A stretch of 64,000 nucleotides of DNA from Paracyclopina nana. Its lineage: Eukaryota > Arthropoda > Copepoda > Cyclopoida > Cyclopettidae. A model generated the notes under the pieces. It searched no databases. It saw only the letters and a program-made list of their open reading frames with translations, and was not told the DNA's origin. Position numbers and translations under genes: made by a program. Below, one piece after another: positions 1 to 16,066 of this stretch (its first letter is position 1; each line of letters starts with the position of its first letter). The stretch covers positions 3,162,001-3,226,000 of the forward strand of contig JAGUCH010000001.1 of the NCBI GenBank assembly GCA_019096065.1. The letters run 5' to 3'.

Positions 1-3000
1 TAACATACTTTGAGGCCAAGTTTAAATCAAATGCGCGCGAGGAATGGCTGCTCAATGGAGAAATCACTTGGGCTTTCTCGTCAGAATTTCCGTCTTGCAG
101 ATGCTCAAAAATCGCCTTGGGAATAAACTGTGACTAGAAGGAGCAGCAGCAAAGAAAAAGCTTTTTTCAAAGAAACTATTTGACAACGACGACAAAACCA
201 CTTGGGGAATGTCCAACTGACCCGAGAACATCACTACGGGGAAAAAGAAGTTGAATGCTCAAATCATCCAAACGGTGACTGACAGATGCTATCAATCAAA
301 TGCAATACTGCATACGATGAAAAATGATCCTTAATCCTAATGATGTGATGACCAGGATTGAGTCTCGCGAAAACAACTCTATCTTTACCAACTTGAATGT
401 ACTGCGCCATGGCAGGTGTTATTCTAGGACCATTTATCAATAAAGTCGTAAATCGAGCTCACCCCCTTTTCCAAGCTGGCAGTACTTTTTGCTTGTTTAA
501 TTGAGCTAATCGAGTGAACGAGACCATGAAAAGAACAGAAGTGAAAAAGTTTGCTCGACGCCACAGACCACCCAATTTTCTCACACATTACTTGCGTCAT
601 ATCAGAAGAAATTGCACGATAAGAAAGTTTGCTTCTCAAAACATGCGCGGATGTAATGGGGGTCAAAGCTTATGTACATTCTTTTCCCATCATCGAAGCG
701 AGGCTGGCCACTGACCCACAAAGATATCTCGTTTCACTTCATTTGCACTTGAGCATAAATAGCTGTTGCTATCTTGGTTTCTGCTGAAGCTCAGCTAAAA
801 ATACTCCCGAAACTGCAAGAAAGAACTTCACGCGATCAAAGGCTCGCATGCTCCAAACAATGTGAGGTTTCGGATGCAGATCACAACTTCTGCAGTAGCA
901 CAAAAAATGGTGACGTTCAGGCAATAAATGATATTAGCCGGGGAGAATGTCTTTTTTCGGGAGCGATCTCGCGCTCACAGCTCCCGGTGAAATGTCGAGG
1001 ATGATTGCGAAGATTGATGCGGCCACGTCTCTGCAGCTGTGCTACATTTGTTGCTTGTAGTCAATTTTTCTGCCCAAGCTGGAAGCTTTCCCTTAGTTGC
1101 TGCTGGGCCGCCATTGCCGCTATCATCGTTTTAAACTGCCGCGCACGAGTCCATGAAATCGGAGCCGCTGAGCATATGGCCGACAAAAAAACACAATTGC
1201 AATTTTCCTGCTCTCTGATTATGATATGATGCCTTGCCCATATGTTCGAAAGGGGTCAGCCAACTAGCTTTATTTATTGATAACATCAAATAATCACATA
1301 ATTAAATATGTTTGCCTCTAATTTCATATCAGAATTGATCTTGGCTACACGCCTAGTTTAGCTAAGATAGGTAGATCGAATTTTAGAACCGAAAACCTTA
1401 CAATTATTTCAACCAGATCAAATCAATTAGAAAGCAGGACTTTTCGAGTCTTTTTCTATTGCCGCCTATGGAAGGTAATTTTATTTACTCTAAAGCATAT
1501 ATGTTAGATCTCCTAGAAAATGAGCGAGAATTATCTCTGGGACTTGGGATGGTCTCTGTGGCAATCCTAGCCAAATCGCTGAGGGACAATGCAACTTCGT
1601 CTTCCTACCATAAAAACTGTGAACACCATTCGGCCTCATACTGCTATGTATGCGAGTTTCATATATAGTATATGGAGCACGCATGGAATGCAATTCGGGG
1701 CTGCATTGCAGCAATAAAATTGCATTAGCAGCCGCACTGTACATGCAAGAAAATCCAATTTGCTGGATCCTTAAGATTAATTTCGCTGAATTGACTTTCT
1801 TCAGGTGCAAACGCCTCCCTGGGGACACCGGCGCGGTAATTACAAAATAATAAAAGCTCATTCTTAAATATCACTTTAAATAGGCTTAAAAATCAAATCT
1901 CACTTTTCGTGCTACCACTTCTGACAACACAGCATATTTTAGGGTTACATTTTTGTGAGGCATTGTCGGGACCTTTAAGGTGTACTAAAGTGTAAGTTTG
2001 CCTAACTTACTAGCACTTCACCTGTAACAGCAAAATTCTTCATAAAACTGGTTAACTGTCCTTTCCCCCTTTTATGACCCTTTTAGGGGAAACAACCCCG
2101 CTTCAAAAAAATCCCCTTGCTCTTACCCCTCAAAGAAGTTAGATGCGAAAAAGAAGATTTAATTGTTTGATCTGATTGAATTCAGTTAGATGATGATTTG
2201 TCATTTCAAAGTTGCTTCTGCGAGGGATAAGTTGCAGTCTGTGCAAACTTTGACAATTGTGTAAACTTCTTGAGCTTGAAGTTAAGCATTTCAAACAGAA
2301 TGACAAAGTGAGGAGACAGCGGACTGGCTGGAGTGTAAATCACGAAATGATGATTCATTATGTTTCACCTCCTTGCTTTGAATGACTTATTATTGCTTTC
2401 TTTGAAAACTTTTAACCCTACGACTAGCGAACAGATTTATGCGGACTTTGCAGCTACCAACAAAGAGCAAGGAAATTGAAGCATGTTTTGAAAAGAGTTC
2501 GGCATCTCCGCTCGGCGATAAGAAAAAAAAGGACAAAACTTCCCATGGGACTGTTCAAATCCGATTCGAAAGCATAAATCGTACAAAAACCATGTCAAAC
2601 GTAAACCCAGACCTTTTCATCTACTAAGTGCAGAAAGCAGTTTTATTGCTATAAAACGTATTCAAATTGGAATGCCGTGGCTAGAAGATCATAACTTTCC
2701 AATTGGTTATTATAGGAAGGAAATGTAGAAGTGAACGAATGACTATTTCAGAAGAATGAAAAAAACTTAAATGTCCTTCTGCAGTGAATTTGCATTTGAG
2801 TGAAAGCCGTCATCTTCCCTTGGGAGGTGATCATCACTTTAGCTGAAAACCAACCAAATGCGCAGACCATGTCTATTGTCAATCAAAATGTCGTCCCTAC
2901 AACAGCACAGTGGCAGCTTTTTTTGCCAACTAATGGCCATTTATATTGGATTTTTGGCTGTAACATAAAAGTCTGGCCACAATACTTGTCGTAAAAGCAG

Positions 3001-3890
3001 GTCGCGACTAGATAAGAATCACTTTAGCGTGAAACAATAAACTTTTACTGCTGACTTTTTGGTCATTCAATATATCGAGCCAATGTTAGCCTACAAACAG
3101 GGACTGCATAGACATAAGCACCACTGCTTTCTTATTTCCCAAGTGTTTGAGGTGGTCACAACGTTGATAAAAAAAATGAATTTAGTTGCTGATCGCCACC
3201 GAAAGGTCTAGTAGCTTTCTGGTCCATTTTTGCGGCCAAAAGTCCATAGTGGGATAATACAAAGTTATAAGCTCCCGATCCTTCTCATCAAAGATTCATA
3301 TTGTCAATATTACAGGAAAAGTTGGGGCTCTCACGCAATCACATTTTGTAGCAAAAGTCCCTTGGTATATCTCGCTAGTAGCTCCTGCTATGAGATTTAT
3401 TCAAACTGTGTAGGAATAAACGGGCCATGAATAACAATAAAACAAGCAGTTTTGAGTAAACAGAAACGCTTTCGTCTAGATTGCAGCAAAGGCTCCGTCA
3501 GCTTTGAGATATTCTTAACCTATGTGGTGCTCTTTGAAAGATCTCGTCCTAGAAATCAGTAATCCCTCCAATGATTACATGTTGAGCTAACATTAATAAT
3601 ATAGCAGCAGTAAAAAAAACCTAGCACGCTTTGCTGAAAAAATAGTGGCTGATCTTTACACAAAGGTAATAAGAGGTAGAGGGTAAAGCAAAAAATCTGA
3701 GTGAAATATTAATTATTGTGACGTGGCCCAAACTATTTGTCAAAAATACTAAGAAAAGTCGCGAGCGATCACCATCCGAGCAAATAATTCCATTGTCACC
3801 AGGGACATCGGGGCAAAATTGATTGATCAACCCGTGAAAAATGACCACAGCTTTCTAATCGTCTGCAGTCACGCGATGAAAATTACTCAC
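1..3890 (-). other. Intron of the COE/EBF gene, left part of window
   Basis: This stretch lies downstream of the last COE exon that I can place (3891-3959) and upstream of COE exons that must lie left of the window. The family's next conserved exon, the phenylalanine/cysteine-rich part after the zinc knuckle, was searched for on the minus strand and not found. The sequence is AT-rich with only short random open frames, and I see no RNA gene or obvious repeat in it. Confidence 0.6.
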
Positions 3891-7447
<3,557 letters not shown>

Positions 7448-9110
7448 CTTGCTACAGTTATTCCGTGGACTCCAGAAAGGCTGCAAAAAAAGCGCAGTTT
7501 TGCAGCTCAGAATTTCGAGAAAACAAAAGTTGAAGGGAAAAAAAAGTTTGCAGTTCATAAAGTTTTGCGTCAATTTGCTAAGGGCGTTCAAAGAGGCGCG
7601 CGCGTGCGAGTGGTTTTCTTGAGCAATCCTACTTGATATCGATGCATGCTGTACTTGGTTGCTCTGTGGTAGATGGGAAAAGTTTCAATTCACTTGAGGC
7701 ACACATAGCAATTGCGAAAACCGCACTAACTCACCGTCGTCCTCGTGTCCTCATCCGCCTATGAGGTCGTCGTGGTGAGGCTACAATGAAAACGCGTCGA
7801 GTTATGGCTCCGATGGGGAATTCGACTCTCACCGGAGCCTCGAGACCAACAACTGCTACGGCTCTAGTATTCTCTAGGCGCTCCCCACGTACTACTACTT
7901 ACTCTTGAGCAGCTTCGGCGACGACGACGGCTTCGAAGACTTCTCCTGGTGACCCACCGTGGCCAACTGAGGCCGGAGGCAGACCTCGGGGAACAGAGAG
8001 CTTTAATGCGTCGAGGGGCTCACTTACAACATCCCTCGGCCTCGGGGCTTTGGCCTCCGAGGAACGATGTGAAAACAATGACCATGATGATCAGCAAATC
8101 CCACCGCAAACTGCCGGCTAAAAAATATCCCCTGGTGGATCATGTCAGGCTTGTCAAATGCTTCCCAGCTACCTGTATGCTACATAGCTTGTGTGCTAAA
8201 ACGAGCCACTTTGTCGGTAGAAAAGTGTCACTACTCGTAGTCGCATGATTAGTAATTGGAGGGCAATTGCTTTCTAATATGCTGCTTTCAAAAAGTGAAA
8301 GCCAGCTCTCTGTGTGTATTATGAGCAGCTACTCTAAAGTTGCCGAATTGAATGATAAATCGTAGCGTATTAACATTATTTGTCCAAAGGGCAGAAATCT
8401 CGTAATGGGCAGTTTTCTGGGCCCAGAGTTCAATGTCAGTCCGCATTTGTGCCCCGGCTTTAAAATTCTTGCCAACCGTGATTGGACGCGCAAAACACCG
8501 TTGAGCCAATCACGAGCGTTCCGTCAGTCACGGTGCCGCCAACGCCGACGGTAGCGGAAGAAAGGCCAACAACTTCTAAGGTGGCCTCCAGAGGTTTGGC
8601 CTCAATTGATACACAAATTGCAAAGGCTTTTTTACACTGACGTGAGTTATAGCTGCTCATGCCTCTTATTTAGATGAATTAAAAAAAACCGACTGAGCAA
8701 ACATGGGGTCAAATTGACAGATGGTGTTTAATCAAATCCTTTTCTTTTACAAAGATTTACGACTTTTGTTTGTCCAGCTTCAAGAGTGGTTTGATGGAAA
8801 ACATTTGCCAGAAACTTGAATATCAAGCCAAATACTGTGATAAAAAGCAGTGATTATGACTCACCCAAATGTGGAGCAGAGCAAAAAAACCTGAGCTGTG
8901 ACATAATGCATGCTTATAGTTGACAATCGACCTAGATCAATTGAAGCGTATCATTGCGCTGCCATAATTGCCGTCATCAAATTAGTGGTACTGTTTGGTG
9001 TTTGCATTCCTACTTCAAAACCACACGAGCCTCGAGGGCAGCTTTAACAAGCTTTTGAAAAGCTGGATTGAAACAATTCCCTTTGTAGCCACGACGGTTG
9101 GACTCTCAAG
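7448..9110. promoter_or_regulatory. Presumed COE 5' UTR/promoter region
   Basis: This stretch lies directly upstream of the COE start codon on the minus strand. It includes a GC-richer block at about 7720-8060 and a second GC-rich patch at about 8460-8600 containing CCAAT motifs on both strands (around 8478 and 8506). Open frames here are interrupted and resemble no protein known to me. I assign it to COE 5' sequence by position only; no transcription start or TATA box could be fixed. Confidence 0.3.
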
Positions 9111-9491
9111 AGGGCGGTCTCATATTCGTCAATTGGGCAAGGTAGGTGGACTCACCTTCCCACCTACCTAGGGTAGGTAGGTGAGGGTAGGCAGGTGAGG
9201 GTAGGCAGGTGGGTAGGTGGGTAACCTGGTAGCTTAGTGAACCAGTTAGTGCAGGCAAGTTAAGTCAATTTTTTAAGCATAACAAAAAGCTGCTTCTACA
9301 CAAAATGTCTTCTCGTGATTTCTGGGTCAAATTGACTTAACTTGCCTGCATACTAACTGGTTCACTAAGCGACTAGGTTACCCACCTACCCACCTGCCTA
9401 CCCTCACCTGCCTACCCTCACCTACCTACCCTAGGTAGGTGGGAAGGTGAGTCCACCTACCTTGCCCAATTGACGAATATGAGACCGCCCT
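9111..9491. mobile_element. Foldback (snapback) MITE-like element, 381 bp
   Basis: Two arms, 9111-9272 and 9329-9491, are inverted copies of each other around a loop of about 56 nt. The outer 118 or so nt match perfectly. Small differences occur only near 9229-9233 and 9250. The termini read AGGGCGGTCTC and its complement, flanked on both sides by AAG, a possible 3-bp target duplication. Each arm carries tandem GGTAGG/GGTGGG-type units and five GGG runs. It has no coding capacity, so it would be a non-autonomous element mobilised in trans. The near identity of the arms suggests a recent origin or arm homogenisation. Confidence 0.85.
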
Positions 9492-12148
9492 AAGAGCATT
9501 TAATAAGGGCTTTCACGCATTTGGTGGTATTCAACAAAACAGAAGTAATTGATGCAGAAGTAGAAATCAATGCGAAAATAGTTGACACATAGCAAGCCGG
9601 TTTTGCTTTTTCCCAAGTCCCTTGGGCAATATTTGCAGAGGCAATATAAACGTGTTAAAGGCCGCAACTATTTCGGAACGACGTACGGAAAGGCGAGCCA
9701 AAGAATTGAGCAATAAACGTCCAAAAAGAGTATGACAATCACGTCCAAGCTCGAAGAAGCTCCAGGTCCGCGGCAAGGTAGGGGAAAAACACTCAGTAGG
9801 CAAACAAAAGCAGAAAGTTGGGAAAAAACCTTGAAAGCTTAGCGTCGTCTCAGGCATTAACGGTGCATTGGCCATTATCATCACAAATTCTCGAAATGAG
9901 TTGCATGAGCTAGCCATGTTCAGTGGGCGATTACAATTATTGTACTTTTTTGATGAAACCAAATGAGCGAAATAGCATTTGTTTGCTCCACTAACTACGG
10001 AAGATTGCTAAAACCTATATACCATCTGGATGAAGTGAAGTCATGGAGAAAGCTTGGAAAGGCCCTCAAATTAGTTATCATAACCGTTCAGCATGCAAAC
10101 TAAATGTGCTTCGATGAATGGTGAACTCGTCTTTTTGTGGGGGGATTTAAAAAATGCGGAACACAGCTTGATGGTTCGTTGCTATACATATGTGCTTTTA
10201 CGATCTCTATTGTGTTTACAGCTCCAAAATAGAAAGCATACGACGAACTGCTCCTGATCGTAGTTATTCTGCTCGCTCTTCAGTTCGCTTGATTGATGAG
10301 CCGCAATTTCTCGCTTTTTGGCAGGTCAACAAGCATCATCGTGATCATGAACAGATGTTAGAAAAAATCTTCTGATTGCTCTTTTTATTTAACGCCACGT
10401 CAGTCTCACACACATTAATAATGAAAGTGTGCTACTGGTAATTATTATGCAATCAATAATTACAAATGATGATAGTGTTACCGGGGTCCAGAGCTGACAA
10501 TTTAATCACGAAAATTCGGAATATTAAATGAAGGTTCCCACACGTGCGAAGTCTATCATCATATTTTGTGCTGACCAAAATGAACACTTTTCTGCACGCA
10601 CCTCTGATTTGCGCTTGGTATCTGCCCTGGGAAAGCCTAGCGCAAGCAACAATTCAATTATGTTTGCGATTTTAAGCACATAGCAGCATTTTGGAAACGC
10701 TACGCGCACGGTTGCATTTTTCTATTGTGGAAAGCCACAATTTTCTGCTGCTTTTACCCCCTTGAGCAGATGTGTCTAATCGTGCCAGATATGCATACAT
10801 AAGAGCTATTCTACTCAAAATAGTTGGAGTTTATTTGAATTTCATCTCTTCTCACTCACCCCCAAATAATAGAAGCTGTGATTGCCCCCCATAGATAGAG
10901 AGCATGATATTTATATAGGAAAACATATGTGGATTTTCTGCCCTATTTCAAGCTTGCTTCATTGTGGTAATGATCCAACTTCCATTATGATTGCTGTACT
11001 AACAAACATTCATTCCCAAACGCGCGCGTCTCATCCCGCAAGAATGATGGACCAAGCGCAACAACAAAAAGAATTGTTTCCTTTATGCAGTAGCATAAGA
11101 ATATTGTTCATAGAATAAAGATTGAGGGTAAATCCATTTAGGGCTGTTGCTAAGTTGGCAAAAGTGAACATGTTTATTTTAGGAGTTCAACTTACGAAGC
11201 TGAGATGTTTGCAGCAAAATCAAAGGCGTTTGTGTTAGCGAAATCAAGTTCACCTGTCATGTTTGGCAACCACGAAAAAGTGATGATTAAATTATCAGCA
11301 TATTTTATGATGAGGAAAAATGGTTGTTTAGCATGATGGCCTGACTTCATACCATATATGATTACGAGGAACACCCTGATAATGACGCAGCGATCATTCA
11401 AAATGTCGGATGGGAAATGCATGCTACAACTACACAAGCTCTCTAGTATATACTAAACAACATGATGGGCTCTTTTGGAAACCTTTTATCGAATCAAGAC
11501 TCTTTTGACGACCAAGTGTGACCGGTTTACCAAAGAGCTCCATTTGGAGCATCTTCTCTTTCGTCGTCCAAATTCAATTTCCAATGGACACTGGATCAAA
11601 ATTGTCCCTTACAACTGGTCCGGCAAAAAGTGTCTAAAAAAGTTCGCCAACAACAAAAATGTGATGTTCGAGGGCAACTGTATTGGTGTAGTGTTTTCAA
11701 AGTTAGCGAGACAATTTACTGTGTCCGTACATTCACTAGTGCAGTTGACCCTTTCGGGAACGTGATGATGCTTCAGCCAACTACTACTATCGCGTCCCAT
11801 GGGAGGGAGAAGATCCGGCTCAGGTCCAGTAAGCAGACAACAGAGTTGAAAAAGGAGGAGAAAAGCATTTGAAATTCATTCAAGACTTGTCTCATTTCCG
11901 CTCAACTGATGTTAAGTATGATTCTCTGGGGATGGCAGCAACGATGGAATTTCCCGCCACCACTTTTGGGCTTTTAGCTTTCTTCGCCTGCTTCATGTAC
12001 AAGTTATACAAAAAATGCAATATCCATTTGCATCTCCTGATACATGTGTACATTTAAAGAAAACAGTCCGCCCTTATCAGCAATTTTCTTATCCTGAACT
12101 CACAACATATACGTATGAGCACAATACAAAAGGTCATTTCAAGACATC
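9492..12148. other. Intergenic, no gene recognised
   Basis: AT-rich sequence between the foldback element and the FAD oxidoreductase gene. Only short frames without family resemblance were found. The last few hundred bases presumably carry the promoter of the downstream gene, but no distinct core motif is clear. Confidence 0.5.
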
Positions 12149-13529
12149 ATGGCAGCCAGAGAAGTGTTTGACGTTCTTATTATTGGGTGTGGGGCAGTGG
12201 GAGCTGCAGTGGCCAGAGAAATGGCCTTACTCGGCCAAAAGTGCTTGGTTCTAGAGAAAAATATGGATGTAATCAGCGAAGCCAGTTCAGGAAACACTGG
12301 CCATTTTGTGAGTACATTCAAGACATTTGCAACAAGTAGCAGATAAAGCTTACTTAACACATTCGCGCGTGTAGGCAAGGAACTTTTTCTATACGAAGGA
12401 GAGAGCTCCACTGGAGTTTGAACTAACGAGGAGAGCAGCCATGAAGCACAACAATGAATGGCTGGATGTCCAAGTCAATGTGCCACGAAAACGATGCGGC
12501 TTGGTTATGGTGGCCTTTGATGATGAGCAATTCAAGGCCATGGTTGACATGGAAGCCAAGGCTAGGGTCAATGGAGAAGACGTCCGTATATTAACGCCCA
12601 CAGAGTTGCGCCTGTTGGAGCCCAATCTCGAGGCGGAAGTGAAAGGTGCCCTCTATTCGCCCGATGAGTACGTTGTGGATGCTTACTTGATGGCCTTATC
12701 CAACCTGTATGTGGCCTTGATCCTTGGATGTCAACTTGAGACTCGTTGTCGCGTCGTTCACGTGGAGGAAGACAGGCAGAGCATTTGGAAAGTCAGTGCA
12801 GAAAAACGAGACGCCAAAGAGGGAAAGTTATCTCGCGTTTTTTTCCTGGCCAAAAAAGTCATCAATTGTGCTGGCAATTACTCTGACGAGTTGGACCTTT
12901 TGGTGCCAAGAACTATAGACGAGTTGCCACCGTTCACCATCCAACCGGGTAGGGGGGAATATTTGGTGTTTGAGAAGGATCTTCCTGGAGAGGCCACCAA
13001 AGGACCGCTAGGAATGGTGACTGAAGTGGCCACTAAAGACTATGCTGGCCTTTACATTTTTCAATCGGTCTATGGGCATTACGTGGTAGGTCCGACGAAT
13101 GTGGTGCAGGACTCAAAAGAAGATCGAGGTTGCGATATTGAAAATGTTGCGAAAATGGAGAGGCACGTGTTTCGGTGCTTTCCTGGCCTGAAAAGCCGCA
13201 AGGTAGTTGGCACCTATACTGGCCTCAGGCCGAGGGCAGTGAAAAGAGACGACTACCAGATCCGGTTCAATGCCAAAAATAACTGGGCCACGCTCGGGGC
13301 AATTCGATCCACTGGACTGACTGCCTCTCGCGCCATTGCTGAGTATTGCGCGCGGAAAATGTTTGCTGAGTACGACACAATGCCTCGTACAGCTGAACCA
13401 GTCATGCCACGAGCTCAACCAGAGGGGAAGTCGGGATTGATTCGCGTTGGTGATTTCACGTTTAGACCCTCTCACAAATTGTCTCAGCTTGGCTTGACAC
13501 CTAAACCAAAATGTTCTTCTTCTCTTTGA
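12149..13529 (+). CDS. FAD-dependent oxidoreductase, DAO family (GlpA/L-2-hydroxyglutarate oxidase-like)
   Basis: Two exons, 12149-12307 and 12375-13529, join in frame across a 67-nt GT-AG intron to give 437 aa. The N-terminus holds a Rossmann dinucleotide fold: hydrophobic strand, GCGAVG loop, and an acidic residue closing the second strand (LVLEK). It is followed by SSGNTGHF, the flavin-contact motif of this family, which is completed across the splice site. The C-terminal half carries GRGEYLVF, YVVGPTN, GLRPR and a closing GAIRSTGLTASRAIAEY motif. All are typical of the COG0579 branch, which oxidises 2-hydroxyacids or glycerol-3-phosphate while reducing FAD. The exact substrate cannot be read from sequence. 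No mitochondrial presequence or membrane segment is evident, and the ATG sits immediately before the Rossmann strand. It is convergent with the aldehyde dehydrogenase gene. Confidence 0.85.
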
Positions 13530-14401
13530 AAAGTTCAAAGTGCGTGAAATGGAATGCACAATCCAGTTGGGAATCAACTGTCACGACAACTTCTTTGAGC
13601 AGCACTCTTTGTCTTTTCTTCTCCTTCCAGAGTCCGTTTGTTTTTTGACAAAATTTCGAGCACTATTGATTCATCGTCAAATGAAGCTCCCCTCGCTCGT
13701 GGTGGCTCTTTTCTTTACTATTAATGTACCACCACAACCATATAGTTGCTGTAGTTATGAAAGGGATTTCGAAAAGTTCCCCTTTGACAGCCAACTCATC
13801 ATTTTGGTAGTTTAATTTGAATTGAAAGCTGCTCATGGAAATTGGAATGGTACATTTCTCATTAGCATTTCATCCATCATCTGTTGGATTTCTCCCTCTC
13901 TCAGTCTAACTCCTTTGGCTGCTCGTCGAAAATGAGAAGAAAAAGGTGCTACTTCAACATGGAAGCGAGCATATGCAGGGGAGCAGATTGCAAATGGTGC
14001 GGAAACCATCGAGTGAAAGCAACCCTGACATGAAAAATTCAACAGGTTCTCATTTGTATTCAAAATTCAGATTGAGTCCAAGCTTTGAATGTCAATGTGA
14101 GAGTAGCATGAAGAAACATTTCGAGGCTTCTACTGCGCTCTCGATCTATGTTGAACGTAGAAGGCAGTAATTGGATTTTCTTTCAATAATGTGATTGCAT
14201 TGTTACCCCCGCCCACATCTCATCTTTCATGTCATGTGTGTGTGGGGCTATATAGGGAATATCCACTTTGCACCAAAAGTTCATTTGTGAATAATTGAGC
14301 AATGCAGTTGATGTTAAGGGTTATTTATGGGCAAAAGTTAAGCTGAGTTGTAGGCAGCTGAATATTATAAATCGAGCCAGGCAACTGGATTTATATGCCA
14401 T
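13530..14401. other. Convergent intergenic region (3' UTRs)
   Basis: Space of 872 bp between the stop codons of the FAD oxidoreductase and the aldehyde dehydrogenase genes. It presumably holds both 3' UTRs. No canonical AATAAA was placed with confidence, and no further gene is seen. Confidence 0.5.
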
Positions 14402-16066
14402 CTAGCTGCCGAAGCATTTGCACAAAAAGATGCTGACGGCACCGGCCAAAAAGGATAGGATGTAGCCCAACCAGCTGAGACCAAACAGCTTTCGATTCTT
14501 CAGCAGACTGCTCATCATGCCAAGCCTTTTGTAGTTGTAGGGAGGATACCTGATGGCTCCTGCCATTTCGCCCACGTAACCCAAATCGCGAATTAGAATC
14601 GATTTGTAGTGGGTGAACGTATCAAAGGTGGCCTCGAAAAAATATAATTGAAAGCCTGCTAAACGTTAGGTAGCATTAAAGTGGATGTAGTACCTTTCCG
14701 TGGTAAGCGCCCATTCCACTGTGGCCAACTCCACCAAATGGCAAGGAGTCGACGCTCATTTGCATGAGACACTCATTTATCACCAGACCTCCACTTGAGG
14801 TGCCATCGATGAACTTTGACTGGACAGCTTTGTCCTCCGAGTAGACATAGAGGGTCAAAGGCTTCTCCCGTTTGTTGATGAATTCAATGGCCTCCGTGTC
14901 TGATTTGACGTTGATGATGGGGAGAATGGGACCGAAAATTTCCTCTTGCATCACCCTGTCCTCAGGGGACACTCCAGACATAATGGTCAAATCAACGTAT
15001 CTAGATTGACGGTCGAAGTTGCCACCTATGAAAGTTTTATGGTCAAAGATTACGAGCTCATTCGGTAAAGGTTGTACCAATAACAATTTGGCCTCCTGAA
15101 CTCGTCATCAAATCAACCAGGCGGTCTAAGTGGTGATCAGAAACAACCCTGCACAAATCTGGAGAGCTGGAGGGGTCGTCCCCAAACCATTGCTTCATGA
15201 TTTCGCTAGCTTTGGCCACAAACTTGGACTCGACCTGGTCTGAGCAAAGAATGTAGTCAGGTGCGATGCACGTCTGCCCCAAGTTCATCATTTTGCCCCA
15301 CAAAATTCTCTTGGCAGCGACGTCCAAGTTGCAGTTGTCATCAATGTAAACCGGGCTTTTCCCGCCCAGCTCAAGTGTGCAAGGAGTCAAATGCTTGTTA
15401 GCCGAGTCCCTGATGATTTTCCCAACTTGGGTGGAGCCAGTGTAGAAAATGTAGTCAAACCTCTGAGCAAGCAATTCCGTGGTCTCCTTTATCCCCCCAT
15501 TTACCACCCTATATATAGCGGAGGAATTAATGCGCGTTAACTAACTTCATTAGCAAGTTATAATGAGCTTACTGGAAGCAATCCTTGTCGACATATCTAG
15601 GCAGCAAATTTTCAATAGCACTCGCTGTGTTGGGGCTGATTTCAGAGGGCTTGATCACGGCGCAATTTCCAGCCGCAATGGCCCCGGACAGAGGGCCCAG
15701 GGAGATGTGCAGGGGGTAGTTCCAGGAGCCAATGATGAGCACCACTCCATAGGGCTCAGGCTTGATCAGCGTCCTGTCCAGTATGGTGGCCAAATTGCGC
15801 CTGGTCTCGACCTCCTTGGTCCAGTGTTTGATGTCCCTGAGGCAGCCGATAATCTCATTTTTGTTGAATTCAATCTCTGCTCCAACGGCTTCCCAGCGAG
15901 GCTTTCTCAAGTCCTTATGGAGAGCTTCGGTGAAAATGGCTTCATTCTCCTCATACATCCTCAGGAGACCTTTCAGTTGCTTCACTCTCCATTCAATAGG
16001 CTTGGTTTTGCCAGAAGCAAAACTTTTCCTTAAGCCAGCCAGTAATTGATCATAGCCAGATGACAT
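14402..16066 (-). CDS. ALDH3: Class 3 aldehyde dehydrogenase (fatty aldehyde dehydrogenase-like), membrane-anchored
   Basis: NAD(P)-dependent oxidation of long-chain or aromatic aldehydes to acids. Four exons (15573-16066, 15078-15508, 14694-15025, 14402-14632) join exactly in frame to 495 aa, the usual ALDH3 length. The NAD-binding region has GSWNYP and the P-S-E motif. The catalytic glutamate is in LELGGKSP and the catalytic cysteine in NLGQTC. EEIFGPILP and LPFGGVGHSGMG follow, and the family's FDTFTH and IRYPPY close the fold. The C-terminus ends in a hydrophobic stretch of about 20 residues (LSFLAGAVSIFLC), the tail anchor of ALDH3A2/3B-type enzymes, so it likely sits on ER or another membrane. 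The second and third introns are about 52 and 61 nt. The exon 4 acceptor (TTTTTCGAG) was chosen because it restores the family spacing. Confidence 0.95.

Noticed and set aside
3621-3848. Possible next COE exon just below 3890
   Set aside because: The expected conserved phenylalanine/cysteine/asparagine pattern is absent; the next COE exon is probably left of the window.
13113-13577. 154-codon minus-strand frame
   Set aside because: Antisense shadow of the FAD oxidoreductase exon, which has clear motifs on the plus strand.
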